This document shows positions 6,907 through 11,968 of a DNA stretch of 11,968 bases, in pieces. Origin of the DNA: JBFHER01 sp041584055 (GTDB lineage Bacteria; Bacteroidota; Bacteroidia; Bacteroidales; UBA5342); contig JBFHER010000106.1 of NCBI GenBank assembly GCA_041584055.1, positions 1 through 11,968 of the forward strand, written 5' to 3'. The number at the start of each line of letters is the position of its first letter. Position 1 is the stretch's first letter. The notes under the pieces are model-generated. The model saw nothing but the letters and a program-made list of their open reading frames with translations. It ran no database searches and was not told the origin of the DNA. Position numbers and translations under genes: made by a program.

Positions 6907-8205
6907 ATGAATATACTACAAATCATACCAGGTTCAGGCGGCAGTTTTTACTGTGGCAACTGTTTAAGAGACAGTAAGTTTTATGAAGCATTAAAAAGTG
7001 AAGGACATCAGGCCGTCAAACTCCCTATGTATCTGCCTCTGTTTGCCGATGAGCACGATTTGGCTGAAATACCGGTTTTTTATGGTGCCATCAGTATCTA
7101 TTTGAAACAGTTGTATCCCGTTTTCAGAAAGGCGCCTGCATGGGTGGATAAAGTGCTCAATTCAAAACCAATGCTGAAACTGGCAGCAGGCATGGCAGGC
7201 TCCACCAATGCAAAAGGATTGGAGGAAATGACGGTTTCAATGTTACTGGGAGAGGAGGGGAAGCAAAAGGAAGAATTGCATCGCATGGTTGACTGGATGG
7301 CAGAAAATTTAAAACCGGATGTCATCCATTTATCCAATGCGCTTCTATTGGGCCTTGCACCCAAACTGAAAGAAAAGTTTCCAAATGCACCACTTGTGTG
7401 CTCTTTACAGGATGAGGATGTGTGGGTAGATGTCATGCAACCGTCTTTTCGGGATAAGGTCTGGGACTTGATGAGCCGGCAGTCTGATTATGTGGATGGT
7501 TTTGTTGCAGTGAGTGATTTTTATGCAGAGGTGTCACTCCGGAAAATGACCATCAACAAGGCAAAGTTGTTTACCACCTATCTGGGCGTCGATCCGGATG
7601 ATTATACTTACTTCAATCCGGTGACCAAACAACGAAGTATTGGTTTTATATCGCGGATGTGTAAAGAAAATGGATTCGACATTATTGTTGATGCATTTAT
7701 AAAACTGAAAGAAGAAGAGGCCTTCGATGATGTGAAATTGATACTGACAGGTGGTTCTACCGGAGATGATAAGCCCCTGATTAAAGCGGTCAAGCAAAAA
7801 ATAAAAGTTGCAGGCCTGAGTGCTAAAGTTGAATTTCATGAAGACTTTGAGGGGCCCGGACGGCAGGATTTTTTTAATAAAGTGTGCATGATCTCGGTGC
7901 CGGTTAGAAATGGTGAAGCATTTGGTATGTATCTTCTGGAAAGTATGGCATCCGGAGTTCCCGTTGTCCAGCCTGCTTTGGGTGCTTTTCCTGAAATTGT
8001 AGAAAAGTCTGGAGGTGGTCTCATCTATAAAGAAAATACGCCTGACGAATTGGCCAGATCTTTTAAAAGTTTGCTGGATAATCCGACTAAGCTGGAAAAC
8101 ATGGCTAAAGCAGGACGAAAAAGTGTTGAGAATGAATTTAATATTCATACCCAGGTTCAAAACCTGATATCCATTTATGAAAAACTTAAATCAGGAAAGG
8201 AATGA
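6907..8205 (+). CDS. GT4-family glycosyltransferase with N-terminal CxxC
   Basis: This 432-residue protein has a GT-B fold: an N-terminal acceptor domain (1-about 235) and a C-terminal nucleotide-sugar domain (about 242-430). The C-terminal half has the GFISRMCKENG strand-loop, the GG of LILTGG, and the E-x7-E motif of retaining GT4 enzymes (E337 and E345 in EAFGMYLLE), followed by ASGVPVV. The N-terminus has GSGGSFYCGNCLRD (9-22): a glycine-rich loop typical of the family, but with a C16-x2-C19 pair that is not part of the general GT4 consensus. It has no signal peptide or clear transmembrane helix, so it should act in the cytoplasm or on the inner membrane face. Donor and acceptor cannot be told from sequence. 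The ATG at 6907 starts with the expected MNILQIIPG strand and has no Shine-Dalgarno sequence. The stop overlaps the next gene's start, so it is translationally coupled to the ABC ATPase. Its product may be a substrate or partner of the transporter. Confidence 0.9.
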   Translation: MNILQIIPGSGGSFYCGNCLRDSKFYEALKSEGHQAVKLPMYLPLFADEHDLAEIPVFYGAISIYLKQLYPVFRKAPAWVDKVLNSKPMLKLAAGMAGSTNAKGLEEMTVSMLLGEEGKQKEELHRMVDWMAENLKPDVIHLSNALLLGLAPKLKEKFPNAPLVCSLQDEDVWVDVMQPSFRDKVWDLMSRQSDYVDGFVAVSDFYAEVSLRKMTINKAKLFTTYLGVDPDDYTYFNPVTKQRSIGFISRMCKENGFDIIVDAFIKLKEEEAFDDVKLILTGGSTGDDKPLIKAVKQKIKVAGLSAKVEFHEDFEGPGRQDFFNKVCMISVPVRNGEAFGMYLLESMASGVPVVQPALGAFPEIVEKSGGGLIYKENTPDELARSFKSLLDNPTKLENMAKAGRKSVENEFNIHTQVQNLISIYEKLKSGKE

Positions 8206-8876
8206 TTCTTAGTTTAAAAAATGTTTCAAAGGGATACATCAATGGTGGAAAGGAACGGGTTGTTCTGGACAATATTTCTCTTGAAATATCCAAAGGTGAA
8301 AGCATCGCCATCGTTGGCCCTTCGGGAGCTGGCAAAACAACCATGCTTAATCTGTTAGGGACACTTGATGCACCAGATCACGGGTCTGTTGAAATAGCAG
8401 GCATGTGTGTCACCGGATTGAAAGAAAAAGAACTGGCAAAGGTTAGAAACAATGAACTTGGTTTTGTTTTTCAATTGCATCATTTGTTGCCTCAATGTAC
8501 GCTTCTCGAAAATGTATTGATTCCAACCCTACCACAGAAAAAGAATAAAATAAAAGATGCCGAAGCACTGCTGAAAGAGCTTGGGATTTGGGATTTTCGA
8601 CATCAGCTCCCCGGAGAATTATCCGGAGGTGAATGCCAAAGAACAGCGGTGGCACGTGCTCTGATCAATACCCCATCCATCCTCTTGGCCGATGAGCCCA
8701 CCGGTGCGCTGGATGAAAAAAATGCAGAAACATTGGTAGACTTGTTGCTTGAACTTAACAAGACCCGAAACATGGCTCTTGTGCTCGTAACACATTCATT
8801 GGATGTTGCCGGTAAAATGAATAAGGTATTTGTATTGCATGGGGGGAAATTGATTGAAAAAAGGAAAGGGCAGTAG
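8202..8876 (+). CDS. ABC transporter ATP-binding protein, LolD/MacB/YbbA type
   Basis: This is a complete 224-residue ABC ATPase. Walker A is GPSGAGKT at 39-46, the Q-loop glutamine is Q91 in VFQLHHLLP, the signature is LSGGE at 140-144 followed by CQRTAVARAL, Walker B is ILLADE at 160-165 followed by PTGALD, and the switch histidine is H198 in VTHSL. The length and signature context are those of LolD, MacB and YbbA ATPases, which power FtsX-fold permeases that move or extract molecules in the envelope instead of pumping through a simple channel. The start ATG (8202) overlaps the TGA of the glycosyltransferase, and AGGA plus AAGG (8193-8200) sit just upstream, a better ribosome site than most genes here have. 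The matching permease starts at 9030. LolD itself cannot be claimed because no paired LolC/LolE permeases are visible; the partner here is one large permease. Confidence 0.94.
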   Translation: MILSLKNVSKGYINGGKERVVLDNISLEISKGESIAIVGPSGAGKTTMLNLLGTLDAPDHGSVEIAGMCVTGLKEKELAKVRNNELGFVFQLHHLLPQCTLLENVLIPTLPQKKNKIKDAEALLKELGIWDFRHQLPGELSGGECQRTAVARALINTPSILLADEPTGALDEKNAETLVDLLLELNKTRNMALVLVTHSLDVAGKMNKVFVLHGGKLIEKRKGQ

Positions 8877-9029
8877 ATATGAAAACTAACAACATCGATT
8901 CACTGGTGTTGGAAGTGATATCTTCGTGTTGATGGCTGCTTGAAATTTAAAGATGCTCCATTGTTTCAAAAGTATTTTATTATAAATATGGTGTGTTTCT
9001 TCACCGCAGTAATTAAAGTCACTTAAATT
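8877..9029 (+). other. Gap between ABC ATPase and permease genes
   Basis: A 153-bp AT-rich gap separates genes that are normally adjacent or overlapping. A 17-codon frame from ATG 8880 has no recognisable product. GGTG and CACC around 8990-9005 could form a 4-bp hairpin only. I see no convincing promoter, terminator or Shine-Dalgarno sequence. Confidence 0.3.
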
Positions 9030-11968
9030 ATGAAACTCATAACGCTTATATTAGCAAATCTCAGACACTATTTTAGGTCCCATCTTCTTGTAATTTTAGG
9101 TGTAGCTATTGGTACTGGGGTGTTAACGGGCGCATTAATTGTGGGTGACTCAATGATTTATAGCCTGCAGCAATCAACGCGTTACAGGCTTGGAGGAGTG
9201 ACCCATTCGTTTACGGGGGGAGACAGGTTTTTTCAATTCAATCTGGCTGAGCGGGTTCGAAACGAAGCTCAGTCAAATGTGTGTGCGGTTTTAAAACTGG
9301 AGGGAATAGCCTCTTCCGGTGGTGGAAAACTACGATTGAACAAAGTTGTATTGCTGGGAATCGACGACCATTTTTACAATGTAACGGGTGCAAAAGGAGG
9401 AATACAGTACCCTACCGGTAAGGAAGTTGTTGTAAGTAATAACACCGCTTCAAGGCTAAATTTGAGTGTTGGGGATCAAATCCTGTTGAGAATACCAACA
9501 ACGGGTGTTATTCCACCCAATGCCCCATTTGTTTCGGAGGAAGAACAGATTAACAGTCTGAGAGTAACTGTAAAAGCCATTGCCGGCAATGATGAAATGG
9601 GGCGCTTTGGTTTGGGAACCAGTCAGTCTGCACCATATAATATTTTTATTAATTACAATGAACTTGCAAGAAGTGCAGACTTGTCGGGAAAAGCAAATTT
9701 GCTGCTAGTGGCTTCGGATCTTCAGGAAGAACAAATTTTTAAACAAATTCATGATGTTTGGAATTTGTCAGATGCGGGTTTTTACATCAGTGCTTCAGAA
9801 AGCTCCAATGCCTGGTCCTTAAATTCAGAACGCGTATTTATAGAGGATCATATCACTGGATTAATTTGCGGTTCAAATGAAAATTTAAAACCGCACTTGA
9901 GCTATTTTGTCAATGCGTTTGAATCAGGTGATAAAATTACCCCTTATTCTTTCGTGGCAGGCTTACATGGTGATATCAAAGAAGATGAGATCATTATAAA
10001 TCAATGGTTGTCAGATGATCTGAATTTAAAGCGGGGGGATTCTTTAAAACTGAAATATTTCGAGATAGGACCGCTTAGACGATTGACTGAAGTTGCAACA
10101 TCATTCGTTGTAAAAGAGATAGTTGGTTTTAAAGGTATCTATGCAGATCAAGGCTGGATGCCTGATTTGCCGGGTTTGTCGGATGCAGGAAATTGTCGTG
10201 ACTGGGATACGGGTGTCCCTATCAATCTTGAGTCCATACGGGATAAAGATGAACAATACTGGGATGACTATAAAGGGACACCCAAAGCATTTATTTCTCA
10301 AAAGAAAGCAGAAATCTTGTGGGCAAATCGATTTGGCAATGCCACATCCATCCGCATTTCTAAAACAGGATTCACAGAGAAAGAATTAGAAAATGATTTG
10401 TCAGAACTGCTTCAACCTGAACCTCTTGGTTATGAGCTTCGCCCTGTTAAGAGCGAAGGAATGTCTGCAGCAAACAATGGGACAGATTTTGGACAGCTTT
10501 TTATTGGATTGAGCTTTTTTATTATTGTAGCGGCTCTTATACTAACAGCAATGTTGTTTCTCTTTGGTCTGGAACAGCGCCGTGATCAGATAGGAACACT
10601 CAGGGCCCTGGGGTGGGAACAGAGATCAGTCTTCAAGCTTTTCTTTACTGAAGGATTAATGCTTGTTCTGTTAGGAATTTTCCCGGGTATTTTAATGGCC
10701 ATCGCATACAATAAAATCATTTTTAAAGCACTCAATCAATTGTGGTTTGACATTGTGCGAACGTCTGTTCTGGAGGTGAGTCTCCAGGCCAATACGCTGC
10801 TATATGGAGGGCTGATCAGTCTTTTTATTACAGCTCTAACCTTATGGATAACCCTTCGTCGTATGATGAAACGAGGTGTTAAGCAACTGCAACACAAAAA
10901 AACGGGGCACCGGAATACCCACAAGGTAATACGTATACTTAGCTGGTTGTTTACAGTGATTTTAATTGGGGTGCCTGTGTTTGATTTGCTGAATGGAGGG
11001 GAGGTGAATGCGGGTTCTTTTTTTGTGGTTGGAGGATTGTTGCTGATCTTGTTTTTAATCCTGTTTTATCAGTTCTTAACGGGAAATGGCCGAAAAAAAT
11101 ACAGAGCCTTCGCCTTGAAAGATTTGGCTTCCAGAAACAGAGCTTATAATACCAGTCGCAGCATGACTCAGATAACCTTATTGGCCATTGGTGCATTTTT
11201 GGTGGTATCAACGGGTGCCAACAGGAAAGACCTGTTTCAATCGGCACATTTAAAATCAAGTGGTACAGGCGGATATCAGTATGTGGCACAATCTACCATG
11301 CCTGTTTTGCAGGATATGAACAATGCTAACTGGCGAAAACAGGAAGCAATTCAGGATTCTTTTAATACGGTTTCCTTCCGTGTGGCGGAGGGGGATGATG
11401 CATCCTGTTTAAATTTGAACCGTATTTCACAACCGGCAATTCTTGGTGTAAACCCGAATGATCTTCAGGGGCGATTCTCTTTTACGACATTTACCGATGA
11501 GTTAGACAAAGAGAACCCGTGGCTTTCGCTTAACACAGATCTGGGAAGCGTTATTCCTGCCATTGCAGATCAAACGGTTATTCAGTGGGGGCTTGGCAAA
11601 AAGGTAGGGGATACATTGCAATACAAAAACGCACTGGGTGAAACACTGCTTATAAAACTCATCGGAGGTCTTAAAGCATCCGTTTTTCAGGGTTATATCA
11701 TCATTTCTGAAGAAGCTTTTCTGAAAAACTTTACATCTTCAAGCGGGGCCAGTTTTTTTCTGATAGATGCAGAAAATGATACAAAAGAACAGGTGGCTGA
11801 TGATTTGCAACAACTGTTCCGGGATTACGGATGGGAAATGACCGAAGCCGCTCAGCGTTTGGCTACATTTAAATCGGTGGAGAATACTTACCTCTCAATT
11901 TTTCTGATACTTGGTGGTTTGGGCTTGATTATTGGCACCTTCGGGTTTGTTGTTGTTGTACGGCGTTC
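9030..11968 (+). CDS. FtsX/MacB/YbbP-type ABC transporter permease, 3' partial
   Basis: One frame runs without a stop from ATG 9030 to the window end (979 codons plus two bases), so the C-terminus is missing. Predicted membrane helices lie at about 18-38, 490-512, 541-560, 591-609, 633-651, 662-683, 711-728 and 955-977. Two large external domains lie between helices 1 and 2 (about 39-489) and between helices 7 and 8 (about 729-954). EQRRDQIGTLRALGW at 515-529 is the typical cytoplasmic coupling segment of FtsX-fold permeases. This duplicated layout with two central helices fits ten-helix YbbP-like permeases better than the four-helix MacB or LolC/LolE; two or three helices probably lie beyond the window. 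It should pair with the ATPase at 8202-8876 and act in the cytoplasmic membrane. The start fits the N-terminal amphipathic segment (MKLITLILANLRHYFR) before helix 1, although no Shine-Dalgarno sequence precedes it. Confidence 0.92.
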   Translation, partial: MKLITLILANLRHYFRSHLLVILGVAIGTGVLTGALIVGDSMIYSLQQSTRYRLGGVTHSFTGGDRFFQFNLAERVRNEAQSNVCAVLKLEGIASSGGGKLRLNKVVLLGIDDHFYNVTGAKGGIQYPTGKEVVVSNNTASRLNLSVGDQILLRIPTTGVIPPNAPFVSEEEQINSLRVTVKAIAGNDEMGRFGLGTSQSAPYNIFINYNELARSADLSGKANLLLVASDLQEEQIFKQIHDVWNLSDAGFYISASESSNAWSLNSERVFIEDHITGLICGSNENLKPHLSYFVNAFESGDKITPYSFVAGLHGDIKEDEIIINQWLSDDLNLKRGDSLKLKYFEIGPLRRLTEVATSFVVKEIVGFKGIYADQGWMPDLPGLSDAGNCRDWDTGVPINLESIRDKDEQYWDDYKGTPKAFISQKKAEILWANRFGNATSIRISKTGFTEKELENDLSELLQPEPLGYELRPVKSEGMSAANNGTDFGQLFIGLSFFIIVAALILTAMLFLFGLEQRRDQIGTLRALGWEQRSVFKLFFTEGLMLVLLGIFPGILMAIAYNKIIFKALNQLWFDIVRTSVLEVSLQANTLLYGGLISLFITALTLWITLRRMMKRGVKQLQHKKTGHRNTHKVIRILSWLFTVILIGVPVFDLLNGGEVNAGSFFVVGGLLLILFLILFYQFLTGNGRKKYRAFALKDLASRNRAYNTSRSMTQITLLAIGAFLVVSTGANRKDLFQSAHLKSSGTGGYQYVAQSTMPVLQDMNNANWRKQEAIQDSFNTVSFRVAEGDDASCLNLNRISQPAILGVNPNDLQGRFSFTTFTDELDKENPWLSLNTDLGSVIPAIADQTVIQWGLGKKVGDTLQYKNALGETLLIKLIGGLKASVFQGYIIISEEAFLKNFTSSSGASFFLIDAENDTKEQVADDLQQLFRDYGWEMTEAAQRLATFKSVENTYLSIFLILGGLGLIIGTFGFVVVVRR

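Noticed and set aside
7534..8160. 208-codon minus-strand open frame inside the glycosyltransferase gene
   Set aside because: The plus-strand frame carries clear GT4 motifs over the same bases; the antisense translation has none.

Overview
The window carries seven protein-coding genes, all on the plus strand. The first and last run off the edges. Weak or absent Shine-Dalgarno sequences before most starts, moderate GC content and the gene families present suggest a Bacteroidota-like bacterium. This is an impression from the sequence, not a phylogenetic result. I found no RNA genes, insertion sequences, CRISPR arrays or long repeats.

Bases 1-5630 hold a redox module next to a beta-propeller gene. 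A membrane-anchored PQQ-like (BamB-like) propeller protein (1-1575, 5' end missing) is followed one base after its stop codon by a 780-residue NuoE-NuoF fusion (1577-3919). That fusion carries two thioredoxin-like ferredoxin domains, an FMN/NADH site of the hydrogenase/HydB type and three [4Fe-4S] motifs. After a 172-bp gap comes a 512-residue composite flavoprotein (4092-5630). It has a NuoG-like [2Fe-2S] head, a GltD-like FAD domain that lacks the usual NAD(P)H domain, and a NuoG-like C-terminal [4Fe-4S] site. Together the two proteins resemble the NADH-oxidising head of complex I and of bifurcating hydrogenases, but no hydrogenase, formate dehydrogenase or membrane proton-pumping subunit is visible.

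Bases 5737-8876 hold a second propeller protein, secreted by signal peptide (5737-6843), a GT4 glycosyltransferase with an unusual N-terminal CxxC (6907-8205), and a LolD/MacB/YbbA-type ABC ATPase (8202-8876) whose start overlaps the glycosyltransferase stop. Bases 9030-11968 hold the matching FtsX/MacB/YbbP-type permease, cut by the window end.

The working idea, which is inference, is an envelope-associated system: a soluble NADH/ferredoxin/flavin electron-transfer complex, two envelope beta-propellers, a cytoplasmic sugar transferase and a mechanotransmission-type ABC transporter. The most distinctive single element is the NuoG/GltD chimera with its pyridine-nucleotide domain deleted. The consistent gene order and tight spacing in two places (1575/1577 and 8202/8205) support at least two translationally coupled pairs. 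Whether all seven genes act together cannot be settled from this window alone.
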